64,000 nt of DNA from Enterobacteriaceae bacterium RIT691. Lineage in GTDB: Bacteria > Pseudomonadota > Gammaproteobacteria > Enterobacterales > Enterobacteriaceae. The notes beneath the pieces are model-generated. The model saw nothing but the letters and a program-made list of their open reading frames with translations, was not told the DNA's origin and did not search any database. The stretch spans positions 496,001-560,000 of the forward strand of contig WJYM01000003.1 of assembly GCA_009668205.1 (NCBI GenBank), read 5' to 3'. Each line of letters opens with the position of its first letter. Position 1 is the first letter of the stretch. Shown piece after piece: positions 1 to 11,300 of this stretch. Made by a program: the position numbers and the translations under genes.

Positions 1-679
1 AGGCGAGCGGCATGGCGAACAGGAATGAACAGAAGAAGAACACGAGGAAATTCTTGTCGCGCAGCAGAACCAGCGCATCCAGCCCGAGCATGACTTTCAG
101 GCTCAGTTTCCCTGTGCTCTTCGGAGGCGTATCCGGCAGGAACAGTGCGAATACCCCCAGCAGCGCTGAACTGCCCGCGGTGATCAGCAGTGGAATGCTG
201 GTCGGCGAAATATCGTTATAACCCATCATCTGCGGCAGGAAGCCGCACACCAGACCGGAGCCGATCCAGCCGATGGTGCCCAGTACGCGAATGCGCGGGA
301 AGTCTCGTTCAACGTCCCGTACATGGGAAAAGGCGATGCTGTTGGTCAGCGCGATGGTGGGCATGTAGGTCAGCGAGTAAGCCAGCAATAACGGGAAGAA
401 ACCGCTGAAGGTGGTCTGCCGGGCGGCAAAATACATCAGGATCGCGCCTGCAAACATTAATACCGCCAGCACTTTTTGCGCCGGGAAGAAGCGGTCCGTC
501 AGTGAGCCGACAAGGATCGGTGACAGGATTGCGGCGATGGCGGTGCAGGCGTAAGACCAGCCGATTTCTCCGGCGCTGAAGCCGTTTTTACTCAACCATA
601 GCCACAGGGGCACAAACCATGCGCCCCAGATAAACCACTCCACGAACATCATGAACGACAGCTTTGCTGTAGTTTTCAT
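1..679 (-). CDS. yegT: YegT, nucleoside:H+ symporter family permease (3' part missing)
   Basis: Inner-membrane permease of the NupG/XapB nucleoside:proton symporter family (MFS fold); the substrate of YegT itself is not established. The reverse strand is open from the ATG at 679 to the window edge, giving about 226 residues. The N-terminus MKTTAKLSFMMFVEWFIWGA and the following hydrophobic helices match my recollection of E. coli YegT almost residue for residue. Roughly the first half of the protein (about six membrane segments) is present; the rest lies before base 1. It is divergent from fbaB, as in E. coli, with about 250 bp between the starts. The truncation is only the window edge. Confidence 0.9.
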   Translation of the reverse strand, partial: MKTTAKLSFMMFVEWFIWGAWFVPLWLWLSKNGFSAGEIGWSYACTAIAAILSPILVGSLTDRFFPAQKVLAVLMFAGAILMYFAARQTTFSGFFPLLLAYSLTYMPTIALTNSIAFSHVRDVERDFPRIRVLGTIGWIGSGLVCGFLPQMMGYNDISPTSIPLLITAGSSALLGVFALFLPDTPPKSTGKLSLKVMLGLDALVLLRDKNFLVFFFCSFLFAMPLA

Positions 680-785
680 CTTTACATCCTTCATGACAGG
701 TAAGGTACGCCTGAACACTACCATTTAATAATACCTTTTAAATACCTTTGAGGTGATTCCTTGAGCAACTTAACACTTTACTGTC

Positions 786-799
786 CCTGAATCGTTCCA
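786..799 (+). promoter_or_regulatory. Candidate Cra (FruR) binding site upstream of fbaB
   Basis: CCTGAATCGTTCCA fits the Cra consensus RSTGAAWCSNTHHW at 13 of 14 positions. It lies about 130 bp before the fbaB start, in the yegT-fbaB divergent region. Cra activates gluconeogenic genes, and FbaB is the aldolase associated with gluconeogenic growth, so a site here is plausible. It is a consensus match only. Confidence 0.4.
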
Positions 800-929
800 G
801 CAGATTGTCCTTAAAATCGCACAAAGGGGCTGGCAAAATCCGCTGCGGAAGACCAGGCTAAGGGTTGCCTTAAAACAGGCACAGGACATTCATGGCTGGT
901 TATGGCCAGCACATACGGGAGTTATCACT

Positions 930-1979
930 ATGACTGATATTGCGCAGTTGCTTGGCAAAGATGCCGACAACCTTTTACAGCATCGTTGTATGACCATTCC
1001 GTCCGGACAGCTCTACCTTCCCGGTTCCGATTATGTCGATCGCGTGATGGTCGATAACAATCGCCCGCCCGCCGTTCTTCGAAACATGCAGACCCTGTAT
1101 AACACCGGGCGTCTGGCGGGCACGGGCTATCTCTCTATTTTACCCGTTGATCAGGGCGTTGAGCACTCTGCCGGGGCATCGTTTGCCGCAAATCCACTCT
1201 ATTTTGACCCAAAAAATATCGTTGAACTGGCGATTGAGGCCGGGTGTAACTGCGTGGCTTCCACGTATGGCGTGTTGGCAAGTGTCTCGCGGCGCTACGC
1301 CCACCGCATTCCCTTCCTCGTGAAGCTCAATCACAACGAAACGCTGAGCTACCCCAACACCTTTGACCAAACGCTGTATGCCAGCGTCGAACAGGCGTTC
1401 AACATGGGCGCGGTGGCCGTCGGTGCAACCATCTATTTTGGTTCTGAAGAATCACGCCGACAGATTGAAGAGATCTCAAGCGCATTTGAACGTGCCCATG
1501 AACTGGGGATGGTGACCGTACTGTGGGCTTATCTGCGTAATTCTGGCTTTAAGAAAGACGGTGTGGATTATCATGTTTCCGCCGATCTGACCGGTCAGGC
1601 GAACCATCTGGCGGCGACTATCGGTGCCGATATCGTTAAACAGAAAATGGCAGAGAACAACGGCGGTTACAAAGCGGTGAATTTTGGTTATACCGACGAG
1701 CGGGTCTACAGCAAACTGACCACGGATAATCCGATCGATTTGGTGCGTTATCAGTTAGCCAACTGCTATATGGGGCGTGCGGGGCTGATTAACTCCGGGG
1801 GGGCCGCGGGCGAGAATGACATGGTCGATGCGGTGCGTACTGCGGTCATCAATAAACGTGCAGGCGGCATGGGGCTGATTCTTGGCCGTAAAGCGTTTAA
1901 AAAATCGATGGCTGATGGCGTGAAACTGATTAATGCGGTTCAGGATGTGTATCTGGATACGAAAGTGACTATCGCCTGA
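930..1979 (+). CDS. fbaB: FbaB, class I fructose-bisphosphate aldolase
   Basis: Cytoplasmic aldolase that interconverts fructose 1,6-bisphosphate with glyceraldehyde 3-phosphate and dihydroxyacetone phosphate through a Schiff base, without a metal. The 349 residues belong to the archaeal-type DhnA class I family. Lys237 and Lys239 lie in the stretch GADIVKQKM, and Lys237 is at the position of the Schiff-base lysine in E. coli FbaB. A GGGAG ribosome site precedes the ATG at 930. The gat (galactitol) genes that lie between yegS and fbaB in K-12 are absent, and yegS follows directly on the other strand. In E. coli this enzyme is associated with gluconeogenic growth. Confidence 0.95.
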   Translation: MTDIAQLLGKDADNLLQHRCMTIPSGQLYLPGSDYVDRVMVDNNRPPAVLRNMQTLYNTGRLAGTGYLSILPVDQGVEHSAGASFAANPLYFDPKNIVELAIEAGCNCVASTYGVLASVSRRYAHRIPFLVKLNHNETLSYPNTFDQTLYASVEQAFNMGAVAVGATIYFGSEESRRQIEEISSAFERAHELGMVTVLWAYLRNSGFKKDGVDYHVSADLTGQANHLAATIGADIVKQKMAENNGGYKAVNFGYTDERVYSKLTTDNPIDLVRYQLANCYMGRAGLINSGGAAGENDMVDAVRTAVINKRAGGMGLILGRKAFKKSMADGVKLINAVQDVYLDTKVTIA

Positions 1980-1988
1980 TGTGACAAA

Positions 1989-2017
1989 CCTCTCCCTGTA
2001 CTCCGGGAGAGGTCTTT
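1989..2017 (+). terminator. Rho-independent terminator after fbaB
   Basis: Perfect 8-bp stem CCTCTCCC / GGGAGAGG around an 8-nt loop, followed by TCTTT. It lies 10 bp after the fbaB stop and ahead of the convergent yegS stop. The U-tract is short, so efficiency is uncertain. Confidence 0.65.
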
Positions 2018-2038
2018 ACGATGAACGCCGGTTTGTCA

Positions 2039-2938
2039 TTAGCGCAACAGCGGGCATCCCGGCGGCAGGCGACAGCGCAGGGCACCGGGCAAAAGATCTA
2101 TCCGAAATTCTCTGCCGCTCTGTGGTTCGCCATCCAGATTAAAGGTGATTTCGTGCGGGGCGGTGACTTCAAACCAGGACGAGACCCCGTCAATCAGGTG
2201 AGGACTATCCTCCGGTCGCGTAAGCGTATTGATCAGCGCCGGCAGCAGTTCTTCGGCGGTGAAGATCCGCAGATGCAGCAACCCGTCATTAATCAAGGCA
2301 TCCGGACAGAGTTGCTGTCCGCCCCCCGCCTGACGGCCGTTTCCCATTCCAATGACCAGCGCGTCACCCTGCCAGTGAAAGTTTTCACCGCGGATTTCGC
2401 AGCGGTCGGGCTTCAGGGTATCCATCCTTGTCAGGCCATGGATCAGGTAAGACACCCCACCTAAAGCGGCTTTCAGTTTCTCCGGTGTTTCGCTGGTGAT
2501 GCGGGTACCGAAGCCCCCGGTCGCCATATTAATAAAGCAGGTTTTGCCGTTGACCCGGGCAATATCAATGGCGGTGGCGTTGCCCGCGATAGCCAGCTTC
2601 AGCGCTTTGTCCATCGCATCAGGGATCCCGGCGCTGGTGGCGAAATCGTTGGCCGTCCCGAGCGGCAAAATGCCCAGTGCCGGGATCTCATCGCCTTCGC
2701 AATGCACCAGCGCGGTGGCGACTTCGTTAATGGTACCGTCTCCGCCTCCGGCAATCACGGTGGCTACGCCGAGCTGACGGGCTTCTGCAAGGTAGCGCGC
2801 CGCATCGCCTTTTTCCCAGGTCACACGCACGTGGATCTCAACACCTTCATCACGCAGTTGCGTTATGGCTTCACGCAGCTGGGGGTTACCGGCACCTTTG
2901 CCGTTGAGGATCAGTAAGCTGGCAGGAAAGTCGGTCAT
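2039..2938 (-). CDS. yegS: YegS, lipid kinase
   Basis: Lipid kinase of the diacylglycerol/sphingosine kinase superfamily; E. coli YegS phosphorylates phosphatidylglycerol in vitro. The nucleotide-binding signature [10 protein letters not shown] is present, as is GTANDFATS further on. The start [15 protein letters not shown] at 2938 gives 299 residues, the E. coli length. An upstream in-frame ATG at 2983 would add 15 residues with no counterpart in E. coli, so I reject it. Convergent with fbaB. Confidence 0.92.
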   Translation of the reverse strand: MTDFPASLLILNGKGAGNPQLREAITQLRDEGVEIHVRVTWEKGDAARYLAEARQLGVATVIAGGGDGTINEVATALVHCEGDEIPALGILPLGTANDFATSAGIPDAMDKALKLAIAGNATAIDIARVNGKTCFINMATGGFGTRITSETPEKLKAALGGVSYLIHGLTRMDTLKPDRCEIRGENFHWQGDALVIGMGNGRQAGGGQQLCPDALINDGLLHLRIFTAEELLPALINTLTRPEDSPHLIDGVSSWFEVTAPHEITFNLDGEPQSGREFRIDLLPGALRCRLPPGCPLLR

Positions 2939-3035
2939 CTTTTTATCCGCTGATTCAACATGATAAAAGTGTACCTCAGGCATTGCGCTTGTGGGTGAGA
3001 ATTGACCGAATTAAACAAATCTGGGGAGGAAGGGC

Positions 3036-3120
3036 AAAAAATAAGCCCGCGTAAGGGAGATTACGCAGGCTAAGGAGGTGGTTCCTGGTACTACTAGCAT
3101 TATGGGTTATGTTTTTCAGC
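3036..3120 (-). ncRNA. cyaR: CyaR (RyeE) Hfq-dependent small RNA
   Basis: On the reverse strand, an 85-nt RNA begins GCTGAAAAACATAACCCATA at 3120. It contains the conserved single-stranded block CCAGGAACCACCTCC and ends in a hairpin with stem GCCTGCGTAA / TTACGCGGGC and loop TCTCCC, followed by TTATTTTTT. This matches my recollection of E. coli CyaR with a few changes in the middle. CyaR is induced by cAMP-CRP and represses ompX, luxS, nadE and yqaE by pairing near their ribosome sites. The position next to yegQ is the same as in E. coli. Confidence 0.93.
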
Positions 3121-3127
3121 GATTCGG

Positions 3128-3170
3128 ATAATACCCGTATTAAGCGAGACGGTATGTGATCCGATTCTAA
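3128..3170 (-). promoter_or_regulatory. cyaR promoter with CRP site
   Basis: Reading the reverse strand, TATTAT at 3133-3128 is a -10 element 8 nt before the CyaR 5' end at 3120. A CRP core lies at 3155-3170: one half is a perfect TCACA (TGTGA on the plus strand), the other (TTAGA) is degenerate. Its centre is about 42 bp upstream of the RNA start, the spacing of a class II CRP-activated promoter. This agrees with the known cAMP-CRP control of cyaR. Confidence 0.7.
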
Positions 3171-3205
3171 GATTTTTCCCGGCGCGAAAAAATAACCCCT
3201 CTGAA

Positions 3206-4570
3206 CTACTTCGCGTGTGGGTTGATGGTGCTTTGGTTAGCGCCAAAGTTACGCATCAACAGCGCGTATTCGAGGCCGATCTCTTCCGGTACCGGGATCC
3301 AGACCGTGTGGCCATCACCAGGCGCCACCTCGGTTGGCTGGCCTTTGCTGTTTTCCATGTGCTCCAGGGTGAAGTTGACGTTACCCTGCGGTGTCATCAG
3401 CTCAAGGCTGTCGCCTTTGATGAACTTATTTTTCACCGCGACGGCGGCAAGGTTGCCTTTGCGTTCGCCGGTGAAATCACCGACAAACTGCTGGCGTTCA
3501 GACACGGAAAAACCATGTTCGTAGTTCTGATAGCTGTCATGGGTATGACGACGCAGGAAGCCTTCGGTATAGCCGCGGTGCGCCAGGCCTTCCAGCGTTT
3601 CAAGCAGCGATTCGTCAAACGGTTTGCCCGCAGCGGCATCGTCGATGGCTTTGCGATAAACCTGAGCGGTACGCGCGCAGTAGTAGTAGGACTTAGTACG
3701 GCCTTCGATTTTCAGCGAGTGCACGCCCATCTGAGTCAGGCGTTCCACGTGCGCAATCGCGCGCAGATCTTTTGAGTTCATGATGTAGGTGCCGTGCTCG
3801 TCTTCGAATGCGGTCATGTATTCGCCCGGACGCTGCGCTTCTTCAATCATGAACACGCTGTCGGTTGGCGCGCCTTCGCCAAGGGTTGGCTCAACGTTTT
3901 TCACTGGGATCGGTTCATGCTTGTGCACGATATTGCCCACGTCGTCTTCTTTACCTTCCTGGACGTTATATTCCCAGCGGCAGGCGTTGGTGCAGGTTCC
4001 CTGATTGGGATCGCGTTTGTTGATATAGCCCGAGAGCAGGCAGCGGCCGGAGTAGGCCATGCACAGCGCACCGTGAACAAAGATTTCCAGTTCCATTTCC
4101 GGAACCTGGGTGCGAATTTCTTCGATCTCTTCCAAAGAGAGTTCGCGGGAGAGGATCACGCGGGTCAGGCCCATCTGTTTCCAGAACTTCACCGTCGCCC
4201 AGTTAACGGCGTTCGCCTGCACCGACAGGTGCACGTCCATCTGCGGGAAGTGTTCACGCACCAGCATAATCAGGCCTGGGTCAGACATGATTAACGCATC
4301 CGGACCCATATCCACCACCGGTTGCAGATCGCGAATGAAGGTTTTCAGCTTGGCGTTGTGCGGCGCAATGTTCACCACGACGTAGAATTTTTTCCCCAGC
4401 TCATGGGCTTCGTTGATGCCGAGCTGCAAATTCTCGTGGTTAAATTCGTTGTTGCGGACACGCAATGAGTAACGCGGCTGGCCGGCATAGACGGCATCGG
4501 CACCATAAGCGAAAGCGTAACGCATATTTTTCAGCGTTCCCGCCGGGGAGAGGAGTTCCGGTTTAAACAT
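3206..4570 (-). CDS. trhP: TrhP (YegQ), tRNA U34 hydroxylase, peptidase U32 family
   Basis: Prephenate-dependent enzyme that hydroxylates uridine 34 of several tRNAs to 5-hydroxyuridine, the first step towards cmo5U; formerly annotated as a U32 peptidase. The family signature with four cysteines is in GALCMAYSGRC and NQGTCTNACRWEY at roughly residues 168-205; such cysteines bind an iron-sulfur cluster. The start MFKPELLSPAGTL at 4570 gives 454 residues, close to the E. coli protein. The frame extends upstream to 4609, but those 13 residues are not family-like. CyaR follows on the same strand. Confidence 0.93.
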   Translation of the reverse strand: MFKPELLSPAGTLKNMRYAFAYGADAVYAGQPRYSLRVRNNEFNHENLQLGINEAHELGKKFYVVVNIAPHNAKLKTFIRDLQPVVDMGPDALIMSDPGLIMLVREHFPQMDVHLSVQANAVNWATVKFWKQMGLTRVILSRELSLEEIEEIRTQVPEMELEIFVHGALCMAYSGRCLLSGYINKRDPNQGTCTNACRWEYNVQEGKEDDVGNIVHKHEPIPVKNVEPTLGEGAPTDSVFMIEEAQRPGEYMTAFEDEHGTYIMNSKDLRAIAHVERLTQMGVHSLKIEGRTKSYYYCARTAQVYRKAIDDAAAGKPFDESLLETLEGLAHRGYTEGFLRRHTHDSYQNYEHGFSVSERQQFVGDFTGERKGNLAAVAVKNKFIKGDSLELMTPQGNVNFTLEHMENSKGQPTEVAPGDGHTVWIPVPEEIGLEYALLMRNFGANQSTINPHAK

Positions 4571-4698
4571 GATTTTCTCGTTCTGATGACAGGTCAGATC
4601 CGCATTCACCAGGTGAAGCGGTGGGGGAGTTCCCGTACTTTAAGGGCGGGAATTGTAGCGCTGTGAGGAAGGGGAGTAAACCTTTTAGGTCGAGGCAA

Positions 4699-4735
4699 TT
4701 GCCGGGCGGCGGCTGCGCCTTACCCGGCCTGGAAA
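4699..4735. repeat. REP-type palindromic element
   Basis: The sequence TTGCCGGGCGGCGGCTGCGC followed by CTTACCCGGCCTGGA fits the enterobacterial REP/PU consensus: imperfect palindrome with GCCGGG / CCCGGC arms and the CGCCTTACCCGGCC core. It lies between the trhP start and the baeR stop, where yegP sits in K-12. Such elements act as mRNA 3'-end stabilisers and gyrase or IHF sites. Confidence 0.75.
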
Positions 4736-4748
4736 GACGGCGTCAACG

Positions 4749-5471
4749 CTACGCCAGGCGGCAGGCGTCCGCTTCCCAACGGTAGCCGACACCATACACC
4801 GCGCGAATAAATGACTGCTCCGCATCCTGAGCCTCCAGTTTTCGGCGCAGGTTTTTGATATGGCTGTCGATGGTGCGATCGGTCACCACGCGATAATCAT
4901 CGTACAGATGATTCAGCAACTGTTCGCGGGAAAACACTTTCCCCGGCTCCTGCGACAGCGTTTTCAGCAGGCGAAACTCCGCAGGCGTTAAATCCAACAC
5001 TTTGTTGCGCCAGGAGGCCTGGAAACGGCTTTCGTCGACAATCAGCGGGCTTTCGGCATCAAGCACCTGCAGCTCCCGTTGCGGGCGGCAGCGGCGGAGA
5101 ATGGTTTTCACGCGAGCCACCACTTCACGCGGGCTGTATGGCTTACAGATATAGTCATCCGCGCCAATCTCCAGCCCCAGCAGGCGGTCAATCTCTTCAA
5201 TTTTCGCCGTGACCATCACAATCGGGACTTCAGAGAAACGACGGATCTCGCGACACAGCGTCAGACCATCGGTCCCCGGCAGCATCAAATCCAGCAGAAT
5301 CAAGTGCGGCGGTGACTGATGCACGTAGTTCAACACTTTGTCGCCATGATTTATCAGCGTGGGGGCATAGTTGGCGGCCAGCAGATAATCAATCAGCAAC
5401 TGCCCCAGTTTGGGTTCATCCTCAACAATCAGGATACGCGGTGTGTGGTCATCAATCGGTAATTCGGTCAT
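4749..5471 (-). CDS. baeR: BaeR, envelope-stress response regulator
   Basis: OmpR-family response regulator; phosphorylated BaeR activates mdtABCD-baeSR, spy and acrD in response to envelope damage, indole and some metals. The receiver domain covers about residues 12-125, with Asp61 in [11 protein letters not shown] as the phosphoacceptor. The C-terminal winged helix ([29 protein letters not shown]) binds DNA. Length 240 as in E. coli. The ATG overlaps the baeS stop by 4 bp, so it is the last gene of the mdtABCD-baeSR operon. Confidence 0.97.
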   Translation of the reverse strand: MTELPIDDHTPRILIVEDEPKLGQLLIDYLLAANYAPTLINHGDKVLNYVHQSPPHLILLDLMLPGTDGLTLCREIRRFSEVPIVMVTAKIEEIDRLLGLEIGADDYICKPYSPREVVARVKTILRRCRPQRELQVLDAESPLIVDESRFQASWRNKVLDLTPAEFRLLKTLSQEPGKVFSREQLLNHLYDDYRVVTDRTIDSHIKNLRRKLEAQDAEQSFIRAVYGVGYRWEADACRLA

Positions 5472-6889
5472 ACGGCTCCCGGTAAATCACGATCCAGAGG
5501 TAGTTCTACTTTAATGCTTACCCCACCAAAAGGCGAATGCCCGGCGCTAAGCTTACCGCCATGCGCCGCAACGATATTCACGCAAATGGCGAGACCTAAT
5601 CCTGAGCCGCCGCTGGCGCGGTTGCGGGATCCTTCCGTGCGGTAGAAGCGTTCGCACAGCATTTCTAGCTGCTCGTCGCTGACGCCAGGGGCGCTATCGG
5701 CAAAGGCCAGGGTGATGTTGTGCAGCGATTTTTCAGCGGAAATCTGTAACATGCCGCCAGCGTCGGTATAGCGCAGGCTATTCTCCAGCAGATTGTTGAA
5801 CAGCTGCATCAGACGATCGCGATCGCCAAACACCACGGCTTCCTCCGGCAGCTTCAGGCTGAGGTTCAGCCCACGGCTGGCAAAGCGTTCCCGGAAGACA
5901 CCTGCCGCCATTTCCAGCAAAGAAATCAGGTCAAGCGGCTCTTTCTGGTAAGCCAACGCGCCCTCGTCGGACATCGACAGCTGATGAAGATCGTCCACCA
6001 GTTTGGTCAACGTGCCCACTTCTGCTTGTAAAGAAGCGACCGATTCCGGGGTGAATTTTCGTACGCCATCCTGAATCGCTTCCAGCTCGCCGCGAAGTAC
6101 GGCCAGTGGGGTGCGCAGCTCATGGGAAATATCCGCCATGAAATCGCGGCGCATCTGCTGGTTACGCTCAAGGGTGCTGGCAAGCTGGTTGAAGTCCTGC
6201 GCCAGACGGCCCAGCTCATCAGCGCCCGGTGCCGTCACGCGAGTCGAAAAGTCCCCGGCCGCCAGGCGATGTGTGCCCTCCACCAGCCGTTTGACCGGCG
6301 CAAGCAGACCGCGAGCCAGTGGGAACGTCGCGAGAGCCGCAAGTAACGTTGCCAGCCCCACGATCAGCCAACTGGTGCGCCTCTGCTGACGGTCAAAGTT
6401 GATATCTGTGTTGCGGGTCAGCCGCTCCACCGGTGAGGCAATGACGGCCCCCACGGTAATGCCATTGACGACAATGCTGCGGCGTGAACCATCCGGCGGA
6501 ATTGGCGCTCGTGGGCCAACCAGCACGTTGGCATTCTGATCGACCACCCAAAACTGGGTACGCCAGCCATGTGGCGGCATATCCGGCGGCGGGCCACCCG
6601 GTGCGCCGCGTTTATCGTCGGCAGTATCATGCTCAAACGAGCGCAGGATCTGGAAGACGAAGCGGTCATTGCCGCGCAGAAAACGCCAGTTGCCGTGCGT
6701 TTCGTACTGCTCGGACAGGGCATCGCTCAGCATCTGCAAACGCTGTTCGTTGCCACGTTTAATGTAGTCGATAAAGCCATGTTCAAAGCTCAGCCGTACC
6801 GCCCAGTGCATGCTGATGAGCAGCACAATACAGGTGGCGAAAATGGCCAGAAACAGCTTTGCGGTAATACCGGGGCGCCAGACTTTCAC
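5468..6889 (-). CDS. baeS: BaeS, envelope-stress sensor histidine kinase
   Basis: Inner-membrane histidine kinase partner of BaeR. Two membrane segments (about residues 11-32 and 172-195) flank a periplasmic sensor region, then HAMP (about 195-245), HisKA with His256 in [10 protein letters not shown], and an ATPase domain with [20 protein letters not shown] (N box) and GGSGLGLAI (G box). 473 residues against 467 in E. coli; the extra residues lie in a Gly/Pro-rich periplasmic stretch near residue 95. The start overlaps the mdtD stop by 4 bp. Confidence 0.96.
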   Translation of the reverse strand: MKVWRPGITAKLFLAIFATCIVLLISMHWAVRLSFEHGFIDYIKRGNEQRLQMLSDALSEQYETHGNWRFLRGNDRFVFQILRSFEHDTADDKRGAPGGPPPDMPPHGWRTQFWVVDQNANVLVGPRAPIPPDGSRRSIVVNGITVGAVIASPVERLTRNTDINFDRQQRRTSWLIVGLATLLAALATFPLARGLLAPVKRLVEGTHRLAAGDFSTRVTAPGADELGRLAQDFNQLASTLERNQQMRRDFMADISHELRTPLAVLRGELEAIQDGVRKFTPESVASLQAEVGTLTKLVDDLHQLSMSDEGALAYQKEPLDLISLLEMAAGVFRERFASRGLNLSLKLPEEAVVFGDRDRLMQLFNNLLENSLRYTDAGGMLQISAEKSLHNITLAFADSAPGVSDEQLEMLCERFYRTEGSRNRASGGSGLGLAICVNIVAAHGGKLSAGHSPFGGVSIKVELPLDRDLPGAV

Positions 6890-8301
6890 GGCTCGCTCCT
6901 TTTACGTCTTGTAATGATCACGTTTTTACTGATGTCATCAGGCACCCGGGCAAAAATCAGCGCGGGCAGGGCGATAATGACCGCCATGCTGAGGTAGGTA
7001 TACAGGAAGACCTGGTGTGTCACCGCGCTGTCGGCACTGATATGGTGTTGCCCGAACATCCCCAGCAACAGGCCCGCCACGGTGACGCCGATACTCATCG
7101 ACAGCTGCATCACCATCGACAACATACTGTTACCGCTGCTGGCGAGATCGTCCGGGAGCTCTTTTAACGTCAGGGTGTTCATGGAGGAGAACCGGCTGGA
7201 GTTGATCATGCCCTGCAGGAACAGCACCACCGGCAGCAGCCAGTACCACCCCATTAACGCTGTCGCCATAAACAGCAACGTGATGCAGGCCAGGCCCAGC
7301 GTGGCGCAGATCAGCACGTTGCGATAGCCAAAGTGATTAACCACCTGCACCACGATTCGCTTCATGCCCATGCTGCCCATCACCATGGGGATCATCATGA
7401 GCCCGGCGTGGAACGGCGAAAACCCCAGACCAATCTGCAAGAAGACCGGTGTCATAAACGGCAGCATCCCGCTGCCGATGCGACCGGCGAAGCTGCCTGC
7501 CAGGCCGAGTGAGAAGATACGGTTTTTGAACAGGTTAAGACTGAACAGGGCGTTGTCGTTATCACGGGCATGCCAGAGGTAGAACAGCATTGACGACACG
7601 CCCAGGGTGACCAGCAGTCCCAGCATCAGCGGCGAAATACCCAATCCGTGTTGGCCGTCCAGCGCCAGCGTGAGGGTGGCCATGCCCAGCGCCAGCAGGA
7701 CAAAACCTGCGAGATCAAAGCGTCGGGTTTGCAGGGTGTAATTGGGCATCAGCCACAGCGTCGCTATGGCCCCGATAATGCCGACGGGAATGTTGATCAG
7801 GAAAATCCAGTGCCAGGACGCGTACTGCACCAGGATCCCGCCTAGCGCCGGACCCACCAGCGGGCCGACCTGGCCAGGAATAGTGACGAAGGTCATTGCC
7901 GCCATGTACTGATCGCGGGGGACGATTTTCATCACCGTCAACCTGCCGACGGGCACCATCATGGCCCCGCCAATGCCCTGCAGGACACGCGACATCACCA
8001 GTTCATTGAGCGTATTGGACTGCGCGCAGAAGACCGAGCCAACGGTAAACAGCACGATGGCGGTAAAGAAAATATTCCGCACGCCAATTCGGTCCGCCAG
8101 CCAGCCGCTGGCGGGCAGCATCACCGCCACCGTCAGAACATAGGCCACCACCACCATATGCATGTGCAGCGGGCTTTCCCCCAGACTTTTCGCCATCGAG
8201 GGCAGGGCGGTGTTGACGATGGTGGTGTCCAGCGCCTGCATAAAGAAGCCGAAAGCCACAATCCACAGTTGCCAGCGTACGCTGACAGGCATCTCTTCCA
8301 T
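6886..8301 (-). CDS. mdtD: MdtD (YegB), MFS transporter of the DHA2 type
   Basis: Fourteen-helix-type MFS permease encoded with the MdtABC pump. E. coli MdtD is not needed for MdtABC drug efflux and has been linked to iron-citrate export. The motif [14 protein letters not shown] (loop 2-3) and VGPALGG (motif C of drug:H+ antiporters) are present. 471 residues, the E. coli length, from the ATG at 8301; a second ATG three codons in (MPVSVRW) is an alternative start. One base separates it from the mdtC stop. Confidence 0.94.
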   Translation of the reverse strand: MEEMPVSVRWQLWIVAFGFFMQALDTTIVNTALPSMAKSLGESPLHMHMVVVAYVLTVAVMLPASGWLADRIGVRNIFFTAIVLFTVGSVFCAQSNTLNELVMSRVLQGIGGAMMVPVGRLTVMKIVPRDQYMAAMTFVTIPGQVGPLVGPALGGILVQYASWHWIFLINIPVGIIGAIATLWLMPNYTLQTRRFDLAGFVLLALGMATLTLALDGQHGLGISPLMLGLLVTLGVSSMLFYLWHARDNDNALFSLNLFKNRIFSLGLAGSFAGRIGSGMLPFMTPVFLQIGLGFSPFHAGLMMIPMVMGSMGMKRIVVQVVNHFGYRNVLICATLGLACITLLFMATALMGWYWLLPVVLFLQGMINSSRFSSMNTLTLKELPDDLASSGNSMLSMVMQLSMSIGVTVAGLLLGMFGQHHISADSAVTHQVFLYTYLSMAVIIALPALIFARVPDDISKNVIITRRKRSEP

Positions 8302-8302
8302 A

Positions 8303-11300
8303 TTAGTCCGTCACCGTTTGACGAGGTTTACGCGTAAATCGCAGCCGCAGTCGGTCGAAGAACAGGTACACCACCGGGGTGGTATACAGCGTCAGCAGTT
8401 GGCTCATCACCAGCCCCCCGACGATGGTTATCCCGAGCGGCTGGCGCAGCTCTGAGCCGTCGCCGCCGGAAAGCACCAGCGGCAGTGCACCAAACAGGGC
8501 GGCCAGCGTGGTCATCATGATTGGGCGAAAACGCAGCAGGCAGGCCTGGAAAATCGCTTCTTCTGGCGACAGATTGCCCTTGCGCTGCGCCTCAAGCGCA
8601 AAATCGACCATCATGATGGCATTCTTCTTCACGATGCCTATCAGCAGCATGATGCCGATAAGCGCAATCAGGCTGAACGGCGCGCCAAAGAGTTCCAGCG
8701 CCAGCAGCGCCCCCACGCCCGCGGAAGGGAGCGTCGACAGAATGGTCAGCGGATGAACGTAGCTCTCATACAGCATCCCCAGAACGATGTAGACCGTAGC
8801 AATGGCCGCCAGAATCAGGATCACCTGCGAGTTCATGGTTTGCTGGAATACCTGCGCGGTACCGGCAAAGCTCCCGCGAACGGTGTTTGGCACACCCAGC
8901 TGCGTCATGGTTTTGTTGATAACATCGCTGGCTTCCGACAGCGATTTTCCCGTAGGGAGGTTGAACGAGATAGTCGAGGCGGCGTTCAGTCCCTGATGGT
9001 TGACCGATAACGGCGCATTCGCAGGCTGCCATTTCGCGAAGTAGGAGAGGGGAATGGCTTTGCCTTCGCTGTTGATAACAAACATCTGGTTCAGGGCGCT
9101 GATGTCCTGGGTATAAACCGGATCGACTTCCATCACCACTTTGTACTGGTTTAGCGGCTGGTAGATAGTGGAAATCTGACGCTGACCAAACGCGTTATTC
9201 AACAGGCTGTTCGCCGCTTCAACGTTGATACCGAGTCGCGACATGGTTTCACGGTCGTATACCAGATCCATTTCCGCGCCGTTATCCTGCTGATCGGAGT
9301 TCACATCGGCCAGTTCCGGGACGTTGGCCAACGCTTTGGTGATTTTGGGTGTCCATTCGCGGAGATCGGCGAGGTTGTCGGATAAGAGCGTGTACTGATA
9401 ACCCGCGTTGGCCTGACGTCCGCCGACACGAATATCCTGTACGGCCATCAAAAACAGGTTGGCACCCGGCTCTTTGGCGAGTTTTTTACGCAGACGGTCA
9501 ATCACCTGCTGCGCCGTTTCATTACGCTCGCTGCGAGACTTCAGGGTGATAAACATCATTCCGCTGTTGACGCGCGACCCGCCGGTAAAGCCGGTGACGT
9601 TATCCACGGCTTTGTCCTCACGAATAATCTTCATGAAATCCTGCAGCTTCCCGCGCATCGCCTGGAACGAGATGCTCTGATCGGCCTGAATGTTGCCCAT
9701 CAACACCCCGGTGTCCTGTTCCGGAAAGAAGGTTTTAGGAATCGAAATATATAACCAGACGTTCAGGGCGATGGTGGCGAGCAGGACCACGCCCACCAGA
9801 CGCGCATGCTCCAGCACCCATTTCAGGGATTTTCCGTAGCCCTGCTGCATGGCGACCAACAGGCGGCCAAAACCCCGGGCCCGCGTCGGCTGATGCGGTT
9901 TTGATGACTTCAGCATCCAGCCGCACATCATCGGCGTCAGGGTCAGCGATACCGCCAGCGAAATCCCGATGGCGACCGACAGCGTCACCGCAAACTCACG
10001 CAGCAGTCGGCCCGGCAAACCGCCCATCAACAGCAGCGGCAGGAACACCGCGACCAGAGACAGGCTCATCGACAGCACGGTAAAACCGACTTCGCGGCTA
10101 CCTTGCAGCGCCGCCTGCAGCGGTTTCATCCCCGCTTCCAGATGGCGTGAAATGTTTTCCAGCACCACGATGGCATCATCCACCACAAACCCGGTGGCAA
10201 TGGTCAGCGCCATCAACGATAAATTGTTGAGGCTGAAACCGCACAGATACATGGCGGCAAAAGTGCCAATCAGTGAAACGGGGACCGCGACGGCGGGAAT
10301 GATCGTCGCGCGGCCGGATCGCAGGAACAGGAACACCACGAGGATCACCAACGCCACGGAAATGATCAGCGTTTGCTCCACTTCATCCAGCGAGGCACGA
10401 ATTGTGGGGGAACGGTCCTGGGCGATTTGCAGATCGATAGCGGCCGGAATGGTCTCTTTCAGATCCGGCAGTTTGGCGCGAATCGCATCCACCGTCTGGA
10501 TGATATTGGCTTCCGGCAGCTTGCGAATCATCAGCAGAATGGCGGGCTTGGCATTGGTCATCCCCGCGTTACGTACATCCTGGACTGAATCCGTCACGTT
10601 GGCCACATCGCTCAGGCGAACGGTGGAACCGTTGTTGTAGTGAATGATCAGCGGCTTGTATTCCGCGGCCGTTTTCAGCTCGTCATTGGTGGCAAGCTGC
10701 CAGCGCTGGCTGCCGTTTTCAATAGAACCCTGCGGATTACGCACGTTGGCGGCGTTTATGGCGGAACGGACGTCATCCAGCGACACGCCCTGGTTAAACA
10801 GAGCCTGTGGGTTGAGGTCAACGCGTACGGCGGGCAGGGAACTGCCGCCGACGTCCACATCGCCTACGCCGTCAATCTGAGCGATGGTCTGCGCCAGTTG
10901 TGTTGAGGCGAAATCGTACAGCTTACCCTGCGAGTAGGTGTCCGAGGTAAGCGTCAGGATCATGATTGGCGCATCTGACGGGTTGGCTTTGCGATAGGTC
11001 GGCCGGCTCGGCATGCCCGTTGGCAACAGGCTTTGGGCGGCGTTAATCGCGGCCTGCACATCGCGCGCTGCCCCGTTGATATCACGGTTGAAATCAAACT
11101 GCAGAATGATTCGCGTGCTGCCAAGGGAGCTCATCGAGGTCATTTCATTGACCCCGGCGATGCGTCCGAGTGAACGCTCCAGCGGTGTTGCCACCGATGA
11201 AGCCATGGTTTCCGGCGATGCGCCTGGCAGTGAGGCGCTGATCATAATCACCGGATAATCCACCTGCGGCAGCGGGGCGACCGGCAGCAGCCGGAAGCCC

